Source: Glandiceps talaboti | Lineage: Eukaryota > Hemichordata > Enteropneusta > Spengelidae | Assembly (NCBI RefSeq): GCF_964340395.1 | Contig: NC_135557.1 | Coordinates: 10,609,960 to 10,673,959, forward strand | Reading direction: 5' to 3' | Length of the DNA: 64,000 bases | Shown: positions 26,014 to 36,189 of the stretch, piece by piece | Numbering within the stretch: the stretch's first letter is position 1 | How the letters are laid out: every line of letters starts with the position of its first letter | Made by a program: the position numbers and the translations under genes | The notes under the pieces: generated by a model | Databases searched by the model: none | What the model saw: the letters and a program-made list of their open reading frames with translations, nothing else | Told to the model about the DNA's origin: nothing

Positions 26014-26062
26014 TAGTATAAAATGAATAGAACCCGAACTGTGCTGAATGTACATATTAATT

Positions 26063-27031
26063 CTAATTTATAACACAACATTTCCGTAAACACATGTTCC
26101 TCATATCTCTGTCGGTAAAGCTATATACTATAGGATTCAAAGAACTGTGCAAGGAGAAGAAAACCATTGCCAGTCGATGTAATATAGCGTAATTCCCGTT
26201 AGGATCGATCGTAACTAAAATATCAGAAGGAAAGTACTGGCAAACGAAACAGAATGCTAAAATCCCAAATATTTTGGCTAATCTAACTTCCTTCTTCGGT
26301 ACTGTAGATCTAGTTGGGGGTAGGATCCTGACTGACCCTGGATGATCTGAAGATACAACTATCGGTTTAACTTGAAAACTGTGTTTTCTGACGTAAAGGT
26401 AGATGAGGAAATAACATATAACTATGACCAGAAAACACAAGTACAAGACACCACTTCCGACATAGAAAAACACAGGTGTTGTTTTGTAAGTAACATCTAA
26501 GTCGTACGTGTCCAAAACCGAATTATAAGCCCATTTCAGTACTCCACACGCTGTCAGTATAGTTGGTAAACAGAAGGCAAGCAACCACACAATCAATATC
26601 TGCAAACCGGATCTCCAGCCTTTGTAGATTCGGCGAAAGAAATCGACTGATTTTGTAATATGTACATACCGATTGATTGATATTAACGTGTGAAATAATA
26701 TCGAAGCTAATAATAAGGGACAATACAAGTAAGTAAAAACGATCGCGAGGCTGCTTGATAATGGCCATATTTTCATGATAATGCTCGTGGCGTAGATTGG
26801 CAAAATCAGTAAACATTGGATGAAGTCTGAAACAGCTAAATTAGCTGTGACAATTCTCATTTTTGTCCGCAAGGTACTGTGACGTATAACGACAATTATG
26901 TACAGTGCATTGCCAATAGTTCCAACCAAGGACCCCACGTACAAAATGGTAGCTTCAAAAATCCTCTCCTCCATTGCAATCAGTTGTAAGTTTGTTGTAG
27001 AGTTCTGCTCGTTACTTCCATCCGGATCCAT
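26063..27031 (-). CDS. class A (rhodopsin-like) G-protein-coupled receptor, orphan
   Basis: A single coding exon of 322 codons. The first true ATG is at 27031 (MDPDGSNEQNST); the frame continues 5' but without an ATG. Seven hydrophobic segments are visible. Hallmarks: GN at 40-41 (N1.50), NLAVSD with D69 (D2.50), NRY at 120-122 in place of DRY, W149 (W4.50), NPIVY at 299-303, and a short Cys-rich tail (CLRKCC) that could be palmitoylated. N10-S-T is an N-glycosylation site. The TM1-TM2 and NRY context recalls the melatonin/Moody/GPR84-like group, but no ligand can be assigned. Oddities: no Cys at 3.25 (Ala96) and none in the second extracellular loop, so the usual disulfide is absent; the TM6 CWxP motif reads QYFP. 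It acts at the plasma membrane. Confidence 0.9.
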   Translation of the reverse strand: MDPDGSNEQNSTTNLQLIAMEERIFEATILYVGSLVGTIGNALYIIVVIRHSTLRTKMRIVTANLAVSDFIQCLLILPIYATSIIMKIWPLSSSLAIVFTYLYCPLLLASILFHTLISINRYVHITKSVDFFRRIYKGWRSGLQILIVWLLAFCLPTILTACGVLKWAYNSVLDTYDLDVTYKTTPVFFYVGSGVLYLCFLVIVICYFLIYLYVRKHSFQVKPIVVSSDHPGSVRILPPTRSTVPKKEVRLAKIFGILAFCFVCQYFPSDILVTIDPNGNYAILHRLAMVFFSLHSSLNPIVYSFTDRDMRNMCLRKCCVIN

Positions 27032-27056
27032 CCTATATTTGAATTTGGAACTGAAT
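27032..27056 (-). other. probable 5' UTR part of the GPCR coding exon
   Basis: The minus strand reads tttgaattgcag before 27056, a usable splice acceptor, leaving 25 untranslated bases before the ATG. The coding exon may therefore be spliced to an upstream untranslated exon. Confidence 0.4.
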
Positions 27057-27249
27057 CTGCAATTCAAATTGATGAATATGTTTTTATGACGATGATTATA
27101 GTGACAATTGTTTCAACAGATACGGTGTGCACGGTAAGAGGTTGAGTACCGGGATAGTAGCTACACAAAACCTTTTTTTTATATTTGATATGAATTTTGG
27201 AATCCGACTTAATTCAAAAGAATAAGGATCTAATAAGTCGTTACTCACA

Positions 27250-27274
27250 GTTTCACGCTTCGAGCGATCTTCAG
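27250..27274 (-). ncRNA. hammerhead-ribozyme-like core (candidate)
   Basis: The minus strand reads CTGAAGA, then TCGCT-CGA-AGCGT, then GAAAC. This matches the hammerhead order CUGANGA, stem II hairpin, GAAA. A weak stem I can be drawn between tagtagt upstream and cttatta downstream. Stem III and the cleavage triplet are not clear, so this is at most a candidate or decayed Penelope-type ribozyme. Confidence 0.3.
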
Positions 27275-27897
27275 ACTACTAAATTGGGATTGTCAAAATC
27301 AGTGCATACACTTAAAGACACAACTGCCCTATATAAAGAGGATTATGGCTAATCTATGCAAATGCGGGAAATTCAAACTGATGTACAGAGCACTAGCTTC
27401 TGGGTCTTGTTTTCAGCATTTTTTCTGTGCTTCGAGAAACACACAGGTCATGTATCATGTACAAATTGTTTGTGAATGTCGTAGGATGGTAACTTGATAC
27501 ACAAATTAGTTGAAAATGAAAAAAACCTCTCCAAATCAGACAAATTCCCCTGCAAACAGCTGCTTAGATTGTGTGTCATTCAGGATTATTCAAATATGCA
27601 GCATTTGCATGTGAAAAACCCAGATATAGGGAATGTTTATATTTTGCTGATTACTTGCCAGTGAGTCATCACAAGTTCTCCACCTCCAAACATACAGTCA
27701 GTCACATGCAAAAATGGTCCCAGGCGCCGCCAGTTGCATGTTATAATGCGTGTATGTATATATTGCGTAACAAGATGGTCGGACTAAACTATTCCTTACG
27801 GGGGTTTACTTTTATAGTTGGCGAGCGAGTATTTGCCTTCATGGCGACATTTCGAGACCAGTTCTTTTCAGCATTGATTATACAAAGTTTCTCAGTT

Positions 27898-27898
<1 letters not shown>

Positions 27899-27979
<81 letters not shown>

Positions 27980-28036
27980 GCACACACACACACACATACA
28001 TACATACATACATACATACATACATGCATACATACA

Positions 28037-28065
<29 letters not shown>
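27899..28065. repeat. (CA)n-(CATA)n microsatellite
   Basis: About 95 bases of CA with one CGCG interruption, then CATA tetranucleotides. Open frames across it are repeat artefacts. Confidence 0.97.
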
Positions 28066-28069
<4 letters not shown>

Positions 28070-28159
28070 GGTTACAGTGGTTGTGAGCAGAAAACATTAG
28101 TTTTCACGTATTTGGGTAATCGGCTCACACAGGATAGTATAATCCGTCGAAACACTTGT

Positions 28160-28168
28160 TGATGTAGC

Positions 28169-28247
<79 letters not shown>

Positions 28248-28640
28248 ATGACTAATTTGTATAATTAATGATTTTCAGTAATTACGTTACATTTGAAGAA
28301 TATGCACTTTTCAAATTCAATATAATTGACTACATACATCAACCATAACAACGCGTATATAAACAGTTTTGTGATGTAGCGTTTAGTATTAATGACTCAC
28401 TCGTACAATTAATGATTTTCAGTAATTCGGCTGTATCTTAAGAATGCACACTTCAATTCAATATAATCTGTTAAATATTTCAAACACAACTAATCACAAA
28501 TGTTCTGAAAAGTTATGCAGTGTAGCTTTTAGTTTTAATTATCCATATGCGCAATTAACGATTTACAGTAAATGCACTCTTCAATTTGGTGCATAACTAA
28601 TCGCCTATATTATGTTGTATTCCAACAATCATTGTGTGTA
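28160..28640. repeat. three-unit tandem repeat of about 145 bp
   Basis: Units begin gatgtagcttt at 28160, gatgtagcgtttagt at 28373 and cagtgtagcttttag at 28517. They share caattaatgattttcagtaa, then aagaatgcac and ttcaatataat. In the first unit a (TA)n(GT)n microsatellite (28174-28244) has grown inside it. Confidence 0.75.
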
Positions 28641-30140
28641 GAACCGAAAATCTAAAAAAATGCACTCAAATAAGGCATTCAGTCTAAATCTGATCATCTG
28701 CTTCTACAACTATATGTAAATGTAACTACTTTAATTACATATGAAAGTGAATCCCCGTTGTTTACGAATTTGCTGTGATTACAATAGCAATCTTGTTACA
28801 TATTTTATTTTTAACTTTTACAATTTGACTTTAAAACACTGCCTTGTTCTGTTTCCCCATATTGTTAAAGCAAAAAACAACAACCCACATTTGATGTACG
28901 CATTCAAAAACCAACATAGATACCATTACTCATCCGTGTACGGTTACTTAAGAAACCCCAAATTAGTACTCACACATCCATAAAATCAGGACAAGGAAAG
29001 GGTTTGATTTTATTTCTTCAAAAAATAAATTGTTGATCATATGTAATTCTTCTGGTGAAAGCAGTGAATGAATTATAATCTATAAAATGTTTCCCTACAA
29101 ATCAATTTAGTTGGAATTTCGCTGCCTGTGTTCGCTAACAGAACACTTTCTTTTCAAAGAAATGGTCTGTAAAGAGAAAGATGTGTGTAGCTTCTACTCA
29201 GGGGTCCATGACAAAACAACAGTTTGGTCATGATCGCTCACGAAACCTTTGGCAATCAGTGTCTGAACATAACCTGTTAACGCTGTTTATATAATATCAA
29301 CATAACAATGCCATAATCTCAACTTGCAACAACACACCAACTAAAAACTGAACACAACAAGTATCGTTTAGTGATAGTCTATCACTTTACATCTGTCTAT
29401 ATTATCTCAAGTTATATTCCTCAAAAATATACTTCTAATGCGACAGATGCAAACACAATCGGTATCTTAGGCTGGCAGTCATTTTTAATGCTTTGAAAAG
29501 AGGAACTTACAACCCCACGAAATGTCTGTTATCGATGTTCGCTCATATTAATTTGACATTTTAAATGTATTTAAACCTAAAAGCCATGTATCAAACGGCC
29601 AGTGCCCTATTTACACGTATCGGCAGATATTAGCAATACAACCAAATGATTCAAATACACGCACTATTAACTATAATATTCAAAGAGTCTAATATAAAAA
29701 CAAAATATATGAAATAGTCTAAGTTTGGACTGTTCATTGAAAATCCGTACAGCCGTGGCAATAAAAGAAAATCATTCTGTTTCACATGCAAGTTGTCTAA
29801 TATGTCTTCTTAAAGGAAGAATGTCTCATTTAGGTAATAAAACGTTTTCACACATTTTCCCCTTGACCTTTTGCTTTGAATTCAGTTATGAATACAGAGT
29901 TGGTCGAGTGTGTGGATTTGTTGATTAGGTATAGTTTGCCGACAGCTGTCTTTATGATATCTCTATTATATTAATATAATATACATTGAATCAATCTTTT
30001 TGAAGTGAATTTTAATTTGTCAATGAAATTATGATACCAACAGATAATTGAAAAACCTAAGACAGGTTCTATAAACGATGACTTTATTTTCCAGATGTAT
30101 AGATAAAAAATAAGGTTCAAGGTCACGATAAACATGAACA
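28641..30140. other. AT-rich stretch, nothing recognised
   Basis: No coding sequence, inverted repeat or known element seen on either strand. Confidence 0.45.
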
Positions 30141-30147
30141 TGATCAC

Positions 30148-30262
30148 GAATATACTCTATAGCAGTTCACAAATATACTCTATAGCAGTTCACAAATATA
30201 CTCTATAGCAGTTCACAAATATACTCTATAGCAGTTCACAAATATACTCTATAGCAGTTCAC
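30148..30262. repeat. 23-bp minisatellite, five units
   Basis: The unit aatatactctatagcagttc followed by aca is repeated five times almost without change. Confidence 0.95.
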
Positions 30263-30646
30263 TACATGTTTAGACAAGATAGACAACACTCAGCAATTCA
30301 TATATCTTTGTAGGGATCAAACTAGGAAAGTAGTATGTAATTTATCACTTTTACTTTCATCTCGATGACAGGAGTTATAACCACTGTGTATCATATATGA
30401 AGTTAGAGAGAACGAACAAATTTTTATAACTGATAAACTTAAGTGAAATGCGTCCACGCCATTTTTTCTTCTACTCCTCCCTCCCAAACAAAATAAATGG
30501 GAAAACAAGAAAAAGCTAACATTTCTGAAACATTTAATGAAAAAGCTCAAATTGAAACTGATATGATATACAAGGTATATGCATAACCGAGTGCCTGTAT
30601 TTACCTCAAGTCGAAATACGCCAAGCAGATGAGTGAATAAACCTAC

Positions 30647-30722
30647 ATTTAACTCAAATACTGGAAAACAGTGTTTGTTTGTACATTTAACTCAAATACT
30701 GGAAAACAGTGTTTGTTTATAT
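30647..30722. repeat. two-copy tandem duplication, about 38 bp
   Basis: The phrase catttaactcaaatactgga followed by aaacagtgtttgttt occurs twice back to back. Confidence 0.9.
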
Positions 30723-30834
30723 TTAAGCGAGTATTATCCCCTTTGGTGAAATAAAAATTAAAATCCTGGAAACAAAAAAACAAAACAAAACAAAACACGG
30801 CAACAACCCCCAAAACCAAACAAACAAAACTTAC

Positions 30835-30935
30835 CACGATATCCTCCAAGCTTAACGTGCTATCAGCAGTAGGTAAACTAATTCTCTTGGTGTGTCTTCG
30901 ATTCAGCGTGTTTACTACACTGTCTCTTACTTTTA
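30835..30935 (-). other. candidate untranslated first exon
   Basis: The stretch downstream of the TATA box on the minus strand contains no ATG and ends at a perfect GTAAGT donor after gatatcgtg. It suits a 5' UTR exon spliced to the next minus-strand acceptor, possibly the GPCR acceptor at 27057-27058, 3.8 kb away. Linkage to the GPCR is inference. Confidence 0.35.
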
Positions 30936-30960
30936 TCACAGTTTTGTACTGACAGCACGT

Positions 30961-30969
30961 CTTATATAA
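30961..30969 (-). promoter_or_regulatory. TATA box (TTATATAAG)
   Basis: A close TATA-box match on the minus strand, in a local GC-richer setting (gttgcgcgcgcattc upstream), about 30 bases before the predicted start of the untranslated exon. Confidence 0.45.
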
Positions 30970-31164
30970 CACCCATCCACTGAATGCGCGCGCAACAATT
31001 GATGTTCATTGTGCAAACCTCGGGCGTGCGTAATGACGTAAACGTCCATATTATATTATTGAAACCGTCTTAAAGTTGCTTATGACATTCACCAAAATTC
31101 ATCGCGTCTATTGTTACGCAAGAAAAGCAAGTTTTGCTGAATGTGTAGGATAGTTCTTTACGTT

Positions 31165-31391
31165 TATTTATAATAAACGCTTATCTCCCAAGAAGTCCAG
31201 TGAGGGCCATCCCTCATGGGTTTGGTGTTAATGCAGGAAACCCGGGGAAAACCTGCATTGTTCGGTAGAGTCAAACTGAACAACACTCATCCTACTTACA
31301 ACCTGGCAAATTTAATCAAACTGTGAATGCCATGGGTTCGAACCCCGACCGCAGTGGAAAGAGGCAAGTGGTTTAACCACTCGGCCACTGC
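31165..31391 (-). mobile_element. tRNA-derived SINE (Ser/Leu-like head)
   Basis: The minus strand starts GCAGTGGCCGAGTGGTTAA, a tRNA A-box, followed by the B-box GGGTTCGAACCC (31334-31346 on +), the polymerase III internal promoter pair. A non-tRNA body continues (ttgccaggttgtaag, aacaatgcaggttttccccg, ggatggccctcactggac) and ends AT-rich. The head cannot form a complete tRNA, so it is a SINE, not a tRNA gene. Confidence 0.75.
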
Positions 31392-32485
31392 TTTTGTTTT
31401 TATTTGATAATTTCATTGTATTACTATTTTCTATTAATTTGTCAGCTAGTTTATGTTACTTGTAAATGTTTTCTTTGAATTGTGATTTTCATTAATGAGC
31501 ATTCGAACGAAACAAAAAGCACAAAAACAGAAGAAAAGCTCAGCAAAGCTATTGTCTAAGTTGACCATACAAAGACTAATTTTAACACAAGGGAATTACA
31601 TGTACTTTGGTGATATGAAGAGCAGAACTTAGGTGTCAATAGTCAATGATAGTCATTAATCCTTTAGTTATGCTGGATAGGGAAGTGTTCATACTAATAT
31701 TACAACGCTAGTCGATCGGATCAAGGTTATTTCCTCCTCATTCCATGTGCACATAATGATGATTCTGTTGTGTTAAAGGTGTTAAATCTACTCCTAATAC
31801 ATTAATTAATTAATAGTCCGAAGATACGAATTTAATACTGAACTATCACAGCATTGTCTAGAAGCTTCCTGTTCTACAGTTGGATATATTAATTCCTGTG
31901 TAGCTTATCTGCCATCAAAGAGTTAGCTAAGTCGACAGTATCAAGTAAGAGATTATATAAGGCCTGAGTTGATGGGTTCGCAAATAGAAGTACATTTTCT
32001 GCCGAATCTTGATGAGCAAAAAAAATCAGAGACGTCTTCTACACACATTGAATTGACGGTATCATGTTATCTTATTGCTAATATTATAATTTTTTCATAT
32101 TTAATCAGGTATTCTATCATGTATTTTTTCCCAAAATAATATTGCTATGAATCCGTTACCTTTTCCGTCCAGGTTTAGTTTCTATTTTAAATTGCACAAA
32201 TCAACATTAAAATACACAATGTTTCTATAATCGAATCGGTGGCTGTAAAATCAAACAATCAAAATATACCCATATCGGTTTTGTTCATTAAAGGTTTGCA
32301 CAGCAATGTATTGACTGGGTACGAATGAACATTACATTCTCATCAATTTTCTGCTTTAAAACTATAATATTTCAAATTCTTTAAAACACATTATATTCAG
32401 TTCTTTGGGGCAAAAATGTGATAAAGAATATATTATATATACAACGAATAGAGTATTCTATGAAGCAGTCTACGCTATCTTGTAA
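31392..32485. other. AT-rich stretch, nothing recognised
   Basis: No gene or repeat supported. Confidence 0.4.
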
Positions 32486-32489
32486 ACTG

Positions 32490-33300
32490 AATAAAGTGAC
32501 GTGCTATAATTGTAAACCTGTCACTATCTCATATAGTGAGTTGCCTGAGGTAATGCTGTCGTTGAACTCTCATTATAAACTGGACAATAAAACCACATCT
32601 TGTGTAATATTATCTAGGGTATTGAAAAGTATGGGGTATAAGTTGAATCGAAGTTTGGGGGAGCCAAGTGGGGGTGGGTAATACTCTCCCTTTCCTGGAG
32701 ATTTTTGAAATTCAACGACTAAAAGAATGTTTTCTGTTGCTATTTTAAAGTGGCCATATGGATGAGGAATGGGTATTTATTTTGGAGGTTTTTTTTATTC
32801 ATAAAACAATGTTAACATGGCTCCCTGTAGACCACATCCTTGTTTGTAACTCATATAAATTTAAAATATTGATAAATGTGTAAAACGGTCTATTATTGTA
32901 TGTGCACACATTTTACACATGTTTTTAGCTTTTTGCAATGTACTGAGTTAAAAACACAGACTTAGTCTCTGTTGTTTCACATTGATTTTTCAAGTAGGGA
33001 GCCATGATAAAATTGTTTTATGAATTAAAACTCCAAATTGAATAGCCAATCCTCATCCATAGGAGCAAAAATAAAAGGAAGCTGTGTGGGGGTGGGTACA
33101 GGAAGAGCTTTCCCCTCCCGCCCCTAGAAATGTTTGGAATTTAATGCCTAAAAGAGTGCTATCTGATGCCATTTTAACATGTCGAGGTGATAACAATACC
33201 TCTCCTGATTTGCCTAAGGACATGCTGTCGTTGAACTCTCATGATAAACTGGAAAGTAAAATCATATCTTGTGTAATTTTATCTTGGGTAGGACGTTGAA
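32490..33300. repeat. direct duplication surrounding a MITE
   Basis: The phrases atgctgtcgttgaactctca and gtgtaat.ttatct occur at 32552 and 33222. A second module (gggggtgggta ... ctaaaag ... attttaa) occurs at 32671-32748 and 33088-33178. The M1 copy at 32749 sits between, directly after the first attttaa. Confidence 0.7.
32749..33061. mobile_element. palindromic MITE family M1, copy 4
   Basis: Starts agtggccatatggatgagga? form (agtggccatatggatgag) after TTAA (32745-32748), includes gataaatgtgtaaaacggtc, acacattttacacatg and aagtagggagccatgataaa, and is truncated at the right after ctcatccat. Confidence 0.85.
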
Positions 33301-33727
33301 CTGTGTGTTCAACAATTATTCAAAATAACGTTCGATTGTAAAGTTCTCTCTGTTCAAAAAGTAAGGAAGCGAGGTATGAGAATTCCACGATGGAAAAATG
33401 TGGACAAACAAGCTTTTTTCATTCGTAAATATGCATGCTCTTAAAGCTGATAAGAATACTAGTAATCTGGTTGTACTTTGTGAACTCGGTAGACAAAATT
33501 GCTATTAATTGCGTTTCTTGGTATAATAAAGTGGGTCTATGCAATTGATGAACATAGACACATGTGCAGTTCTTGTAATGTGAGAATTGATATAAATAAT
33601 ACACCATTTGGATGCTGTCTGAAAATAGTATAGATGCCCCACCCCTGCCCTGCTCTGGCTGTATTCATATGGGAGTGACATTTATATAAGCAATACGTGA
33701 TATTCTATACCCAAGATATCAATGTCG

Positions 33728-33835
33728 TTTGATGTATGTATGTATGTATGTATGTATGTATGTATGTATGTACGTACGTACGTACGTACGTACGTAAGTA
33801 TGTATGTATGTATGTATGTATGTATGTATGTATGT
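33728..33835. repeat. (ATGT)n-(ACGT)n-(ATGT)n microsatellite
   Basis: A central run of self-complementary ACGT units is flanked by ATGT units. Confidence 0.95.
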
Positions 33836-34548
33836 CAACCCACATTTAATGCTAATATTTGTAGACATAGTTTGAGGCAGAGAAGCAAACTGAGAATAGA
33901 ACAGGGTCGAATTGTAACCTGCAAGGACGTCACGAGTGGTGGTAAATTTGGATGAAAAACTGCCCTTTAACGAATGTGACCTTCAACTTAAAATACAGGT
34001 TTTTCCCAAAATGCCACCCGCTTCAAGTTGTGTTTCCCAAAACACCCCTCCCTCACCACAAGTACCACCCTGGGGGAGGGAGGCAGCCAGTTAAAATTGA
34101 CCGATGTAGTGCTAGTCGCATCACAAGGGATTATTGAAACTAAGGGAGCATTTACATTTTACGGTCACTCTCAATTTAGTGGTCAAGGGGGGGAGGGGTC
34201 AATTTTAGTGGTCAATGAAGTGAATGGGTCAAGCTTACTATTCACAATTGCATGATAAGGGAGAGCGAGAGAACGAGTGTTTCATATATATGTGTATAGT
34301 TTGATATTTTGTACTTGTAAATGGGTTTCTACATGTCTCTTTTTTGCAAAATGTTGAAACGCTGGTGGCGACGTTCCCTCCCACATCCTCCCCACCAGCA
34401 GCCATCACAGTTATGGTGTACGTCTACCCCTCCCACCCCCATCCCCAAAAATGTTTGAAAGACAAAACCCTACTGGGTAAGTATAGTTAGTATAGGTTAG
34501 AAGCGAGATCAATAGGTCAATGTAGAAAAAACATCAAATTCTGTTAAT

Positions 34549-34612
34549 GGGGATAGGGGTGGGGTGGGGTGGGGGTGGGTTGGGGTGGGGTGGGGGTGGG
34601 GGTGGGGTGGGT
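34549..34612 (+). repeat. GGGGT-rich tract with G-quadruplex potential
   Basis: At least eleven runs of three to five G separated mostly by single T. Potential G-quadruplex; no regulatory role is shown. Confidence 0.85.
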
Positions 34613-34639
34613 TAGACCATTTTAGTTCTCATCCTATTA

Positions 34640-35240
34640 AATCGGTTTTACTTTTACAGGGTGTTTCGTACCCCTAAATACAAATATTTATTTAAAAGTG
34701 GCAAACTGACAAATGGAAGATTATTTGCCATAGTCAATGTATGGCACTATTAAAAGTAAAGTAAAGTGTCATAGCACTACATACGACATACAGCACTGTC
34801 AACACAGCAAACAAAGATCCCACTTAGAGTGTCAAATTTAATCAAACCCAGATGACTCAAACTCCGCCCTGGGGATAGCGTAGTTCCTTTACTAATGTGT
34901 GAAGATAACGTAGTATAAAATCGGAATAGTGTCGTCAGGAACTAGACTACCCTGGGGAGGCAATTAGGTTTAGTCACTCAACTACGAAAACCCACGTTGG
35001 TCACAAGCTGTTCACACTGCCGCTTAGTGAAAAGAAATTATTTGAACAAAAGTTTTTCAATTTTATATGGAAAACAAAAATATTGTTTTCAAATTGATAG
35101 TTCATTTGCAATAAAGGCCACAAGCCCAAAGAGCTTACACGACACACAATATACAGTTCAGGAGTGATAGTGGAAGCATTGTATGAAACTTAGATTCTCA
35201 TTGTGAAAGAATAATACACTACAATAAATCACTTACATTA
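34640..35240. other. non-coding; one repeat fragment
   Basis: Only an end fragment of the 5442-5862 MITE family is recognisable, near 34911-34955 (aaatcggaatagtgtcgtca, ggaactagactac). No gene seen. Confidence 0.4.
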
Positions 35241-35247
35241 CAAACAA

Positions 35248-35278
35248 ACAAACAAACAAACAAACAAACAAACAAACA
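35248..35278. repeat. (AAAC)n microsatellite
   Basis: A short pure run of CAAA units. Confidence 0.9.
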
Positions 35279-35421
35279 CACTGAACAATGAATGAGGAAA
35301 AGGTCTTAGCTCGTTCTTTTTCCAGCAGCAATCGCGCATAATTCGAGTGGTTACAAAAAGAAGTGTTGTTTACTGTACTGAAGTTGTGTTGAAATTTAAA
35401 TACAGAGCCTTTTATCTTGCA

Positions 35422-35861
35422 GTACTGGTCAATGTAGCCCTCAACAAATTTGTACAATTTTCATGGGGAAATGGATGGAGCACAGTGGATGGATGCTTCC
35501 CACCTGATACAATGTTTCTAACGAATCGACGAAAATAAGGTAGAAATGTCAGCCTGTATTACCGAAATCGGAGCTCATTCGAGAACAAGTAATGATATTC
35601 TGGGACTTTGAACAAGGAACGGACTGTGATGCATACTCGAGCGAAGATTACAATCCGCAGAAGGACATTGGTCTTTACAATCTCGTGGTCGACTTACACC
35701 AGTCGTACGATATCTACCTGGTTCGCTTTTGTATTCACGAAAAGGAAAGTACTTATACCCATTACAGGTCATATACCATGAGCAAAAATTCGAGATTACA
35801 GTGTTCCATTATTGTCTATAATGTCAGTGGTCTATGTGGTCACTGGAAAATTGAATGTTTG
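35422..35861 (+). pseudogene. F5/8 C-like (fucolectin-type) galactose-binding domain, frameshifted
   Basis: After a good acceptor (ttttatcttgcag, ending 35421), the frame reads NVALNKFVQFS then STVDGCFPPDT, the usual opening of fucolectin/F5/8 C domains. It hits a stop near 35536, resumes in another frame (SACITEIGAH) and shifts again near 35596 to IFWDFEQGTDC, YNPQKDIGLYNLVVDL, YDIYLVRFCIHEKES and later VYNVSGLCGHWKIEC. Such domains bind fucose or galactose glycans and are usually secreted or on cell-surface proteins. Two frame changes and a stop in about 440 bases indicate a pseudogene or detached exon. A microsatellite follows directly. Confidence 0.65.
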
Positions 35862-35865
35862 AGTG

Positions 35866-35916
35866 CATGTGCGCGCGCGCGTGTGTGTACGTACGTACGT
35901 ACGTACGTACGTACGT

Positions 35917-35966
<50 letters not shown>

Positions 35967-35980
35967 ATGTATGTATGTAG
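35866..35980. repeat. (GC)n-(GT)n-(ACGT)n-(GT)n-(ATGT)n microsatellite
   Basis: Alternating purine-pyrimidine throughout, so prone to Z-DNA. It explains the repetitive reading frames around it. Confidence 0.95.
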
Positions 35981-36017
35981 AAATGCGAGTGACACAGTCC
36001 GAATAAATAGATGCAAT

Positions 36018-36049
36018 CCGACGTTTCGAATACAACTTCTTTATCACAG
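36018..36049 (-). ncRNA. decayed hammerhead-like motif of a Penelope-like element
   Basis: The minus strand reads CTGTGATAAAGAAGTTGTAT then TCGAAACGTCGG. The GAAACGTC end and a GAA/TTC stem-II pair fit the minimal hammerhead ribozymes known in Penelope-like elements, but the CUGANGA core is disrupted. It lies downstream of the GIY-YIG relic on the same strand. Confidence 0.35.
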
Positions 36050-36189
36050 AATAAGGCACGACATAGTAAGTACATTTTGTAAATACCTGTCTATATCTCA
36101 ATGTTATGGAATAGAACGACAACCGCGCTAGATTGACCGTTATACGCGTAAAGAGCTTCAAAAAGAACCCTATAGAACCCGCCTGAAAT

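Noticed and set aside
27571-28086. 171-codon frame ending in His-Thr repeats
   Set aside because: Half of it is (CA)n/(CATA)n and the N-terminal part has no recognisable features.
30148-30262. CRISPR-like array
   Set aside because: The 23-bp units are directly adjacent with no spacers; this is a minisatellite in an animal genome.
31320-31391. Functional tRNA-Ser or tRNA-Leu gene
   Set aside because: A- and B-boxes are present, but the acceptor stem cannot pair and a SINE body follows.
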